DNA of 34,080 nucleotides, from assembly GCA_017505505.1 (NCBI GenBank), contig JAFVPA010000002.1:1-34080 (forward strand), written 5' to 3'. The first letter of the stretch is position 1; every line of letters begins with the position of its first letter. The notes under the pieces are model-generated. The model was not told the DNA's origin. It was given only the letters and a program-made list of their open reading frames with translations, and ran no database searches. Origin of the DNA: Oscillospiraceae bacterium. Its GTDB lineage: Bacteria; Bacillota_A; Clostridia; Oscillospirales; Oscillospiraceae. The position numbers and the translations under genes are program-made. Shown here piece after piece: positions 16,403 to 22,756 of this stretch.

Positions 16403-16984
16403 TTACTTTCTTCTTTTTCTGCGGTGCTGGCCCTTGCGGTTGAAGTGGACAAAGGCGGTGAAATTGATGACCACCGTGGCCAAAACCACCAGTCCAACCT
16501 GCCACACCAGGCATTCCAGAGCCTGCCAGGCCATGGCCGTGACCTCCATATGGGCAAACCGGCTGGAAATGACCAGCATCACCACCGTCAGGCCGATACC
16601 TAAGCCGGTGAACAGCATCCCTGCCAGCCGCTGGGTAAAACGCCAGGCGTATTCGCTGCCCATGCCGAAATAGCAGCGGTAACCGAAATACCAGTTTGCC
16701 TCCTTGGGAGCCAGGAACAGGTAACACAGTCCCAAAACAAGCAGGACCAGAGGCCCGATCATCACCGCAAGGCGGCAGACGGTGGCCAGAGAGCCGAAAA
16801 TGCCCTCCAGGTCCGGCAGCAGAGAGGCCGGGTCGAAGCCATCCATGATGGCCTTTATGGAATCGAAATCAAAGGAGCTTTCCGCCGCGGCAACGGTCTC
16901 CGCCACAGTGGCCTCTGTGGCAGCCAGGGTAGTCTCCAGCGCTGCGGCAGTGGTCTCCATAATTTCCGTAGGGGTTGTGCTCAT
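16403..16984 (-). CDS. Small membrane protein, possibly SdpI-like, coupled to nrdR
   Basis: This 193-residue protein has three clear membrane segments (about 71-91, 118-140 and 158-178). The stretch NWYFGYRCYFGMGSEYAWRF just before the second helix resembles the fGyRt..s..W signature of the SdpI family, hence the tentative call; the function is unproven. The first 36 residues are an unusual low-complexity run of Thr, Ala and Glu, and the C-terminus ends in a very basic tail. Its ATG overlaps the nrdR stop codon (TAATG), so the two are translationally coupled, and the shared terminator lies directly after it. Confidence 0.6.
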   Translation of the reverse strand: MSTTPTEIMETTAAALETTLAATEATVAETVAAAESSFDFDSIKAIMDGFDPASLLPDLEGIFGSLATVCRLAVMIGPLVLLVLGLCYLFLAPKEANWYFGYRCYFGMGSEYAWRFTQRLAGMLFTGLGIGLTVVMLVISSRFAHMEVTAMAWQALECLVWQVGLVVLATVVINFTAFVHFNRKGQHRRKRRK

Positions 16985-17439
16985 TATTTTTCCTCCAGGA
17001 ATTTGCTGATCTCCCGCATGAAGCTGCCTGCATCCTGGAACCGGTGGTAGATGGAGGCAAAGCGGATGTAGGCCACCTCGTCGATGGGTTTCAGCCGCTC
17101 CATGACCATCTCGCCCAGCTTATCGGTGGTGATCTCCCGCTCCAGGGTGTTCTGGATGGACTGCTCGATCTCGATGGTGATGCGGTCCAGCACCGTCACA
17201 TCCACCTTCCGCTTGTCAAAGGCCCGGATCATGGAATTCAGGATCTTATTGCGGTCAAAATTCTGACGGCTTCCGTTGCGCTTGACCACGATGATGGGCA
17301 GGCTCTCCACGATCTCGTAGGTGGTGAACCGGCGCTGACAGCCCATACACTCCCGGCGGCGGCGAATGCTCTGGCCGTCCTCGGAATGACGGGAATCCAC
17401 GACCTTGCTGTCCTGGTCGCCGCAATAGGGACATTTCAT
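16984..17439 (-). CDS. nrdR: Transcriptional repressor NrdR
   Basis: This 151-residue ATP/dATP-sensing zinc-ribbon repressor controls ribonucleotide reductase genes. The zinc ribbon has C3, C6, C31 and C34 (KCPYC and CMGC), followed by the ATP-cone domain (from about residue 46, PIIVVKRNGSRQNFDRNKI). Length and sequence are standard. The ATG (17437-17439) follows GGGAG. The gene has its own consensus promoter and is followed without a gap by a small membrane protein gene. No ribonucleotide reductase gene lies in the window. Confidence 0.97.
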   Translation of the reverse strand: MKCPYCGDQDSKVVDSRHSEDGQSIRRRRECMGCQRRFTTYEIVESLPIIVVKRNGSRQNFDRNKILNSMIRAFDKRKVDVTVLDRITIEIEQSIQNTLEREITTDKLGEMVMERLKPIDEVAYIRFASIYHRFQDAGSFMREISKFLEEK

Positions 17440-17474
17440 GGGAATTCCACTCCCTTTTTGTAGATTATTCCTGT

Positions 17475-17503
17475 ATTATACCAGAAATAGCTTCCACTGT
17501 CCA
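17475..17503 (-). promoter_or_regulatory. Promoter of nrdR
   Basis: On the minus strand TGGACA (17498-17503), a 17-base spacer and a perfect TATAAT (17475-17480), with the start codon about 30 bases beyond the expected transcription start. Confidence 0.85.
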
Positions 17504-17529
17504 GCTTTTTTTCCACGACAGGAAAGTCC

Positions 17530-17558
17530 TTGCCATTTGGGAGCGGGTGGGGTAAAAT
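17530..17558 (+). promoter_or_regulatory. Promoter upstream of the small membrane protein gene
   Basis: TTGCCA (17530-17535), a 17-base spacer and TAAAAT (17553-17558). The transcript would contain the whole palindrome at 17581-17654 in its leader. Confidence 0.65.
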
Positions 17559-17580
17559 ATTGTATGCATTCCATCCCATC

Positions 17581-17654
17581 TGTAGGGCTGGCTGCCCTCA
17601 GCCCGCCGCTGATTGCCGCATTGTAACGGCGGCTTGAGGGCAAGCCGCCCTACA
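17581..17654. repeat. Family A palindromic element, compact 74-bp copy
   Basis: TGTAGGGCTGGCTGCCC..GCCCGCC on the left and GGCGGCTTGAGGGC..GCCGCCCTACA on the right surround only about 20 bases. It lies between a promoter and a ribosome-binding site and would be transcribed as a long hairpin. Confidence 0.8.
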
Positions 17655-17681
17655 GCAGGTGTATTTTAAAGGAGTTTCCCC

Positions 17682-18086
17682 ATGACCCAAAAAATTCTCT
17701 TCGCCCTGTGGGGCTGTCTGTTTATTCTGTGCGCCGGGCTGGGTTTTATCCCGGAACCGGAGGGTGCTCTGGCAGTATTTTTGACTGTCCTGTCTCTGAC
17801 CAGTTTTCTCCCCCCGGCGCTGCTGCTGTACCGGGCCGCAAAGGAGCGGGATCTTCCTATCCTGAAGCTGATCCGGAACCTGTCCGTCCTGTCCCTGGCG
17901 GTAACGCTGGCCTTGCTGCTTTTGAACTTCGCCTGCGCCATGGGCTCTGAATTCTGGGGCACGGTGCTGTATTATGTCCTCGTCATCGTGTCCAGCCCCA
18001 TGGTGTGCAGCGGCCACTGGGCCATGAGCCTGTTCCTCTGGGCCTGCCTGCTGATGGTAAGCCTGCGGGAATTGCGAACAAAATAA
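17682..18086 (+). CDS. Small hypothetical membrane protein
   Basis: This 134-residue protein has four predicted membrane helices (about 5-22, 28-50, 66-88 and 93-128, the last a long hydrophobic stretch). I do not recognise a family and see no catalytic motif. The ATG has AAAGGAG eight bases upstream. The promoter at 17530-17558 and the repeat at 17581-17654 precede it. It ends eleven bases before the promoter of the next gene, so it is probably a single-gene unit with some read-through. Confidence 0.6.
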   Translation: MTQKILFALWGCLFILCAGLGFIPEPEGALAVFLTVLSLTSFLPPALLLYRAAKERDLPILKLIRNLSVLSLAVTLALLLLNFACAMGSEFWGTVLYYVLVIVSSPMVCSGHWAMSLFLWACLLMVSLRELRTK

Positions 18087-18096
18087 GGCAAGCCCC

Positions 18097-18125
18097 TTGC
18101 ATTCGGACTCCGTTTCATATAAAAT
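18097..18125 (+). promoter_or_regulatory. Promoter of the DegT-family aminotransferase gene
   Basis: TTGCAT (18097-18102), a 17-base spacer and TAAAAT (18120-18125); start codon about 34 bases past the expected transcription start. Confidence 0.7.
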
Positions 18126-18165
18126 AAAGAAAAAAATTCTTGAGACAAAGAAAGGACTTTTTTGT

Positions 18166-19302
18166 ATGTCTACCATCCAAGTCTTAAAACCCAAATTCCA
18201 TATTGATGAGTGTCTGGAACAGGTCCGGGAATGTCTGGAGAAGGGCTGGACCGGCTCCGGCTTCAAAACCGCTGAGCTGGAAGAAAAGTGGAAGGAATAT
18301 ACCGGCCATCCTCACGCCTGCTTCCTGAACTCCAACACCTCCGGATTGCATCTGGCTGTGAATATCTTTAAACGCCGCTTCGGCTGGCAGGAGGGCGACG
18401 AGATCATCTCCACCCCTATCACCTTCGTGGCCACCAACCATGCCATTATGTACGAAGGACTGAAGCCCATCTTCGCCGACGTAGATGAGTATCTGTGCCT
18501 GGATCCTGTGGATGTGGAGAAGAAGATCACGGATAAGACCCGGGCCATCGCCTTCGTGGGCTACGGCGGTCGTGTGGGTCAGCTGGATAAGATTATCGCC
18601 CTCTGCAAGAAGCACGGCCTGAAACTGATCCTGGATGCTGCCCACATGGCAGGCACCCGGGTGAACGGCGTCACCCCCGGCTGCTGGGAGGGTGTGGATG
18701 TCACCGTTTATTCCTTCCAGGCTGTCAAGAACCTGCCCACCGGCGACAGCGGCATGATCTGCTTCGCTGACGGGGACATGGACAAGGAGTGCCGCATGGT
18801 TTCCTGGATGGGCATCAACAAGGACACCTATGCCCGTACCTCCAGTCAGGGCACCTACAAGTGGAACTACGGCGTGGATTACCTGGGCTTCAAATACAAT
18901 GGCAACGCCATCATGGCCGCCATCGCCCTGGCCCAGCTGCCTTACCTGGATGAAGAGAACGCCCGCCGCCGGGAGATCTGCGCTATCTATGACAAAGCTT
19001 TTGAAGGCAATCCCAACATCCGTATCATCCGTGCCCCCTACCCCGAGGAGTGTGCTTACCACATCTACGAGATCGTAGTCCCCAACCGGGAGGCCCTGCT
19101 GAGTGAGCTTGCCAGGAATGACATCTACGGCGGTGTCCATTACCGGGACAATACCGAGTTCTCCATGTACCGCTATGCCCAGGGCACCTGCCCTGTGGCC
19201 CATGAGGTCACCCAGCATATCATCACCATGCCTCTGCATATGTATTTGACCGACGAGGACGTACATCGCATTGCCGGCATCGTGAATAACTTCGTAAGAT
19301 AA
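18166..19302 (+). CDS. DegT/DnrJ/EryC1/StrS-family aminotransferase
   Basis: This 378-residue pyridoxal-phosphate enzyme belongs to the family that aminates keto-sugars (usually nucleotide-linked) for surface glycans or secondary metabolites. The cofactor lysine is K188 in YSFQAVKNLPTGDSG and the aspartate that contacts the cofactor ring nitrogen is D157 in LILDAAH. HACFLNSNTSGLHLA near the N-terminus is the phosphate-binding region. The ATG at 18166 has AAAGGA nine bases upstream; an upstream in-frame TTG overlaps the promoter. No sugar dehydratase or nucleotidyltransferase is adjacent, so the substrate cannot be told from context. The composition is high-GC like the chromosome, unlike the glycan cassettes at 4784-7593 and 10287-12800. 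Confidence 0.93.
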   Translation: MSTIQVLKPKFHIDECLEQVRECLEKGWTGSGFKTAELEEKWKEYTGHPHACFLNSNTSGLHLAVNIFKRRFGWQEGDEIISTPITFVATNHAIMYEGLKPIFADVDEYLCLDPVDVEKKITDKTRAIAFVGYGGRVGQLDKIIALCKKHGLKLILDAAHMAGTRVNGVTPGCWEGVDVTVYSFQAVKNLPTGDSGMICFADGDMDKECRMVSWMGINKDTYARTSSQGTYKWNYGVDYLGFKYNGNAIMAAIALAQLPYLDEENARRREICAIYDKAFEGNPNIRIIRAPYPEECAYHIYEIVVPNREALLSELARNDIYGGVHYRDNTEFSMYRYAQGTCPVAHEVTQHIITMPLHMYLTDEDVHRIAGIVNNFVR

Positions 19303-19310
19303 TGCCCGCC

Positions 19311-19342
19311 AACAGGTCCTGCACCCGCAGGGCCTGTTTTTT
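19311..19342 (+). terminator. Intrinsic terminator after the aminotransferase gene
   Basis: AACAGGTCCTGC and GCAGGGCCTGTT (one G-T pair) around a 4-base loop, followed by a T run. Confidence 0.88.
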
Positions 19343-19366
19343 CTTTGCCGTTTCCTGAGAATTCCA

Positions 19367-19394
19367 TTGCTTTCCCCGGTTTTTTCGGTATAAT
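19367..19394 (+). promoter_or_regulatory. Promoter of the dipeptidase gene
   Basis: TTGCTT (19367-19372), a 16-base spacer and a perfect TATAAT (19389-19394). Confidence 0.75.
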
Positions 19395-19427
19395 AGAAAA
19401 CAAAAACGATTTACAGGAGGATGCCCC

Positions 19428-20834
19428 ATGACACTGAAAGAGAAGATCCATAACTGGATGGCAGGCCGTGAAGACGAATTCGTGGCCGCCCTGACCCCCC
19501 TGATCGCCATCAACTCCATCACCGGAGAGGCCGCTCCCGGCATGCCCTTCGGCCCCGGCCCTGCCGCCGCTTTGGAAGCCGCCCTGGAGCTGGCCCGTCA
19601 GTGGGGCATGACCACTTCTGAAGACGATGGCTATGTTGGCCTGGCCGATCTGAACAGCAAGGAAGACCTGCTGCACATTCTGGCCCACCTGGACATCGTG
19701 GGTGCCGGCGACCACTGGGACACCGATCCCTTCACCCTGGTCCGGAATGGCGACCTGATCTACGGCCGCGGTACCGATGACGATAAAGGCCCCGCTGTTG
19801 CTGCTCTGCTGGCTATGCGCTGTGTTAAGGAGCTGGGCTTCCCCCTGAAGGGCAACGTGAAGCTGATCCTGGGCACCGATGAGGAAAGCGGCTCCAAGGA
19901 TCTGGCCCATTATTTCGCCAGCCATCCCTTTGCCCCCCACTCTATCACCCCCGACACCTGCTTCCCTGTGACCAACATCGAGAAAGCTTCTTACGCCCCT
20001 CTCTTCGGCAAGACCTGGGAAGCCCAGCCCACTGCGGAAAACCAGCTGCTGTCCCTTCACGGCGGCATCCGGGTCAACGTAGCCCCCGGCAACTGCACCG
20101 CAAAGATCCGGGGCCTGAGTAAGGACGCCGCTGCACCCGCCATGGCAGAGGTAGGTGCTTCCACCGGAGTTCTCTTTGAGGCTGTGGAAGAAAACGGTAT
20201 CCTGACCATCGAAGCCACCGGCAAGCAGGCCCATGCCTCCCGCCCCCACGAGGGCAACAACGCCATCACCGCCACGCTGACGCTGCTGATGAAGCTGCCC
20301 CTGGCAAAGGACGCAGCCTGGGAGGTTGTCCGGAATCTGAACGCCCTGTTCCCCTACGGCGACGACCACGGCGTGGCCCTGGGCATTGCCGCAGAGGACG
20401 AGATCTCCGGTAAGACTACTGTGACCCTGTCCGTGTTGGATATGGATGAGAAGGGTTTCTCCGCCCGGTTTGACTCCCGGGATGCCCTGTGCGCCACGGA
20501 GGAAAGCACCAAGGGCTTTGTGGAAGAGCGCTTTGCCGCCCTGGGCTGGACCTGCACCGGCGCATTCAACCCCGGCCATCATGTGGACGAAAATTCTCCC
20601 TTCATCCAGATCCTGCTGGATACCTACACCGAGTTCAGCGGACGGGAGGCCTACTGCGAAGCCATCGGCGGCGGCACCTACGTCCATCACATCCCCGGCG
20701 GCGTGGCCTACGGCGCAGGCGAGCACGACTTCGACTCCCGCCTTCACGGCTCCAACGAGCGGGCCCGCATCAGCCAGCTGCTGCTGACTGCGGAGATCTA
20801 CGCGGCCGTCATCGTGCGGATCTGCGGAGAATAA
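19428..20834 (+). CDS. pepV: M20 family dipeptidase, PepV/Sapep type
   Basis: This 468-residue cytoplasmic metal-dependent dipeptidase completes peptide breakdown. Metal and catalytic residues match PepV: H87 and D89 in LAHLDIV, D119 in GRGTDDDKGP, and E152/E153 in GTDEESG. A lid domain is inserted from about residue 185 to 375, and the late histidine lies near the C-terminus in GAGEHDFDSRLHGSNER. Length is usual for the family. GGAGG lies a few bases before the ATG. It is a single-gene unit with its own promoter and a bidirectional terminator. Confidence 0.93.
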   Translation: MTLKEKIHNWMAGREDEFVAALTPLIAINSITGEAAPGMPFGPGPAAALEAALELARQWGMTTSEDDGYVGLADLNSKEDLLHILAHLDIVGAGDHWDTDPFTLVRNGDLIYGRGTDDDKGPAVAALLAMRCVKELGFPLKGNVKLILGTDEESGSKDLAHYFASHPFAPHSITPDTCFPVTNIEKASYAPLFGKTWEAQPTAENQLLSLHGGIRVNVAPGNCTAKIRGLSKDAAAPAMAEVGASTGVLFEAVEENGILTIEATGKQAHASRPHEGNNAITATLTLLMKLPLAKDAAWEVVRNLNALFPYGDDHGVALGIAAEDEISGKTTVTLSVLDMDEKGFSARFDSRDALCATEESTKGFVEERFAALGWTCTGAFNPGHHVDENSPFIQILLDTYTEFSGREAYCEAIGGGTYVHHIPGGVAYGAGEHDFDSRLHGSNERARISQLLLTAEIYAAVIVRICGE

Positions 20835-20840
20835 CACACA

Positions 20841-20871
20841 AACAGGCTGTGGGTCCGTCCCACAGCCTGTT
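20841..20871. terminator. Bidirectional terminator between pepV and the 20885-21322 gene
   Basis: Perfect 13-bp stem AACAGGCTGTGGG / CCCACAGCCTGTT with a 5-base loop, between converging genes. Confidence 0.88.
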
Positions 20872-20884
20872 CCTTTTGCAGCGG

Positions 20885-21322
20885 TCACACGTTTCCTCCC
20901 AGCAGTTCCGCGATCAGGACGCAATGCTCTCCCGCCCGGTCAGCCAGGGTGCGGAAGACTGTACCGAACTCCGGTTCCGCGGAGCGGGACATGTAATCTA
21001 CCATGCACCGGCGGGTCCTGTGATAGCAGCGGATCAGCAGCTTCCTCTCCGGTTCTTTGGCAGGCTCCCACAATTTCAATACCTCTCCGCCCCCGCCGGA
21101 CAGCACCGATATCCCCTTCAGGCAGCCAAGATTGGACTTTTCCCCCTCATACAGCCGCCGCAGGCTCTCCCGCCGGGGGCCGGATGCCGTTGCCGTCAGA
21201 TGGCGGTACACCGAAAGCAGCTCCACGACCCAGGCCATCAACTCCCGCAGGTCAGCATGGGGCTGCTCTCCGGAGGATGCCAGAACCCGCTGCCACACTT
21301 GCCGCTCCTTACTGTTTTCCAT
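20885..21322 (-). CDS. Hypothetical alpha-helical protein, divergent from lexA
   Basis: This 145-residue soluble protein is predicted almost entirely helical, rich in Arg, Glu and Leu. I recognise no family. The pattern of four or five amphipathic helices (for example ADLRELMAWVVELLSVYRHL and KLLIRCYHRTRRCMVDYM) resembles ferritin-like or spore-coat-associated helical bundles, but a clear metal-ligand set is missing. The ATG (21320-21322) lies nine bases after GGAGG; a TATACT -10 box is visible at 21346-21351 but no good -35. It is transcribed away from lexA with about 145 bases between the two starts. Confidence 0.6.
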   Translation of the reverse strand: MENSKERQVWQRVLASSGEQPHADLRELMAWVVELLSVYRHLTATASGPRRESLRRLYEGEKSNLGCLKGISVLSGGGGEVLKLWEPAKEPERKLLIRCYHRTRRCMVDYMSRSAEPEFGTVFRTLADRAGEHCVLIAELLGGNV

Positions 21323-21396
21323 AACCACATTCCTCCTCTGCTACCAGTATAGTCGGCAGAGGTTGTTCTTTTGCGAAAATTTTTTCGGGAAACCGC

Positions 21397-21425
21397 TTTT
21401 CTTTTTCGAATATTTGTGCTATAAT
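21397..21425 (+). promoter_or_regulatory. lexA promoter
   Basis: A perfect TATAAT (21420-21425) stands 17 bases after a weak TTTTCT (21397-21402). The SOS-like box lies between them and abuts the -10. Confidence 0.65.
21407..21420. promoter_or_regulatory. SOS (LexA) box in the lexA promoter
   Basis: CGAATATTTGTGCT matches the Firmicutes SOS consensus CGAACNNNNGTTCG in its left half and in GT-C of the right half. It lies in the promoter spacer, where LexA would block RNA polymerase. Confidence 0.55.
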
Positions 21426-21468
21426 GTTTTTAATTATAGGATATCCATACCCACAAGGAGGAATGACC

Positions 21469-22044
21469 ATGCCCAGAACCAGCAACAAGGCAGAGCTCAT
21501 TATGGATTATGTAAACAAATTCATTGAGGAGAACGGCTATTCCCCTTCCGTTCGGGAGATCGGCGCGGCTGTAGGCCTGCGCTCTACCGCTTCCGTCAGC
21601 TACCATTTGCAGGCTTTGCAGGACAAGGGTCTGCTCCAATCCCCCGGTGCCAAGGGCCGCAAGCGGGCACTGGTCACCGGTGTCCGTCCGGGACAGATCC
21701 CCGTGGTGGGCGTGGTCACCGCCGGTATGCCCATTCTGGCGGTGGAAAATCAGGAGGGTTCCATGCCCTGGCCGGATCCCGGCTGCTTTGCCCTCCGGGT
21801 CCGGGGCGACAGCATGATCAACGCAGGTATTCTGGATGGTGACAAAGTGGTGGTCCGCCCCCAGTCCACCGCAAACCACGGCCAGATCGTCGTGGCCCGG
21901 ATCGAGGACGAAGCCACCGTCAAGCGCCTCCACCGGAAAAACGGTGAAATCTGGCTCATGCCGGAAAACGAAAACTATCCCCCCATCGACGGTACTTACG
22001 CCGAGATCATCGGCATCGTCAAGGGCGTTGTCCGTGAATATTGA
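21469..22044 (+). CDS. lexA: SOS repressor LexA
   Basis: This 191-residue repressor controls the DNA-damage response and cleaves itself when RecA is activated. The winged helix-turn-helix is at residues 22-55 (YSPSVREIGAAVGL..ASVSYHL). The self-cleavage bond is A85-G86 in VVTAGMPIL. The catalytic dyad is S115 (GDSMINAGI) and K152 (ATVKRLHRK). The ATG at 21469 is seven bases after AAGGAGG; an ATG two codons earlier is too close to that site. The SOS-like box in its promoter suggests autoregulation. The gene ends shortly before a palindromic repeat that may act as its terminator. Confidence 0.96.
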   Translation: MPRTSNKAELIMDYVNKFIEENGYSPSVREIGAAVGLRSTASVSYHLQALQDKGLLQSPGAKGRKRALVTGVRPGQIPVVGVVTAGMPILAVENQEGSMPWPDPGCFALRVRGDSMINAGILDGDKVVVRPQSTANHGQIVVARIEDEATVKRLHRKNGEIWLMPENENYPPIDGTYAEIIGIVKGVVREY

Positions 22045-22071
22045 TACAGCGTCCAATTCCTAACCAGGTTT

Positions 22072-22183
22072 GTCATCCCGGGCGTAATGAAATGGAGTCG
22101 AGGGATCTACGCACCATCGATACCCTTAGGGGGCAAATCAGTGCGAAGATCCCTCGACTTCGCTTCGCTGCGCTCGGGATGAC
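22072..22183. repeat. Family C palindromic element (TCATCCCG ends)
   Basis: GTCATCCCGGGCG at the left pairs with CGCTCGGGATGAC at the right. Inside, GTCGAGGGATCT pairs with AGATCCCTCGAC. The overall 112-bp stem resembles widespread palindromes of this type. It is the only copy in the window and directly follows lexA. Confidence 0.75.
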
Positions 22184-22239
22184 ACACATCGAACGTTATT
22201 TGCACACGGACATTCGTCCGCCTGCTGTGAAATTTCCAC

Positions 22240-22268
22240 TTGACAAAGCCGCACTTATGGTGTAAACT
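22240..22268 (+). promoter_or_regulatory. Promoter of the T-box / TrpXYZ-like operon
   Basis: TTGACA (22240-22245), a 17-base spacer and TAAACT (22263-22268). The transcript would begin near 22275, just before stem I of the T-box leader. Confidence 0.8.
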
Positions 22269-22274
22269 CAGCAT

Positions 22275-22551
22275 ATCATAAATCAAACCATTGAGGCGGA
22301 AGTAAAACTGAAAGCGCATCCACAGAGAGTTCTGCATAGCTGAGAGCAGAGCGAAAAGCGATTCAGCAAATGGGCCGCTGAGGGCAGGGGGAAATGGAGC
22401 ATTCCAAAGTATCTTCTGACGCATTGCCAGCGTTAACGGGCAGACGGTGTGTTGGCACCGTAATGAGGCGGTCGTATTTTACGGCAAACAAGGTGGTACC
22501 GCAGAAATCGTCTTTCTGTCCTTGTTCCCTTAGGGGAACAAGGACTTTTTT
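22275..22551 (+). promoter_or_regulatory. T-box leader riboswitch, probable tryptophan specifier
   Basis: The leader reads the charging state of a tRNA and ends transcription when the tRNA is charged. Stem I folds by eye. UGAG/UGAG form the kink-turn sides (22292-22295, 22379-22382) and GCGG pairs with CCGC (22296-22299, 22375-22378). AGUA (22301-22304) faces CAAA, and CUGAA pairs with UUCAG (22308-22312, 22362-22366). AGAGAG is the AG bulge, and UUCUGC/GCAGAG carries the distal loop. The specifier is UGG (22371-22373), followed by a purine and the lower stem, as in known leaders. The T-box sequence AAGGTGGTACCGCAG is at 22490-22504. The terminator is a 12-bp stem (22518-22529 with 22534-22545) followed by T6. 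A frame-shifted reading of the specifier as AUG is less consistent with the spacing. Confidence 0.9.
22518..22551 (+). terminator. T-box terminator hairpin
   Basis: GTCCTTGTTCCC and GGGAACAAGGAC form a perfect 12-bp stem with a 4-base loop, followed by six T residues. The left arm includes CCTT, which can instead pair with AAGG of the T-box to form the antiterminator. Confidence 0.92.
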
Positions 22552-22572
22552 ATTTCCGAAAGGAGTATCGTT

Positions 22573-22605
22573 ATGATGAAGAAACTACCGGGGAAACGAT
22601 GGTGA
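22573..22605 (+). CDS. Ten-codon reading frame after the T-box, ending in a Trp codon
   Basis: ATG ATG at 22573-22578 follows AAAGGAG by seven bases, a good ribosome-binding site, and the frame reads MMKKLPGKRW then TGA. The only Trp codon is the last sense codon. GGGAAACG (22591-22598) and CGTTTCCC (22614-22621) form a perfect 8-bp stem whose loop holds the UGG and the stop. Two readings are possible. It may be a leader peptide giving a second tryptophan-dependent control. Or it may be the remains of the original start of the transporter gene, cut off by the repeat at 22622-22720. The MMKK beginning resembles the lipoprotein start MKKV that follows. Translation is not proven. Confidence 0.45.
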   Translation: MMKKLPGKRW

Positions 22606-22621
22606 CACAGATACGTTTCCC

Positions 22622-22720
22622 GTAGGGCGGCTTGCCCTCAAGCCGCCGGTGATGCGCCAGCATCATGATCCGTATGGGTATCCAAAGGATGCCCGGCGGG
22701 CTGAAGGCAGCCCGCCCTAC
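22622..22720. repeat. Family A palindromic element between the T-box and trpX
   Basis: Left end GTAGGGCGGCTTGCCCTCAAGCCGCC-like hairpin, right end GGCGGGCTGAAGGCAGCCCGCCCTAC. It lies in the transcribed leader of the transporter operon, after the mini reading frame and 21 bases before the trpX ribosome-binding site. Confidence 0.8.
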
Positions 22721-22756
22721 TGTCACATTCCCACAAAATAAAAGGAGTTTTGAATT

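Noticed and set aside
16119..16603. Open frames running through the 16045-16341 repeats
   Set aside because: They consist mainly of palindromic repeat sequence and lack ribosome-binding sites.
18184..20924. Long minus-strand frames opposite the aminotransferase and dipeptidase genes
   Set aside because: The plus-strand products have all catalytic motifs, promoters and ribosome-binding sites; the antisense frames resemble no protein family.
22391..22400. GAAATGG at 22391-22397 as the T-box specifier region
   Set aside because: Folding places the specifier loop opposite AGUA at 22367-22374; the later GAAATGG lies below the kink-turn, where it can pair with CCATT at the base of stem I.
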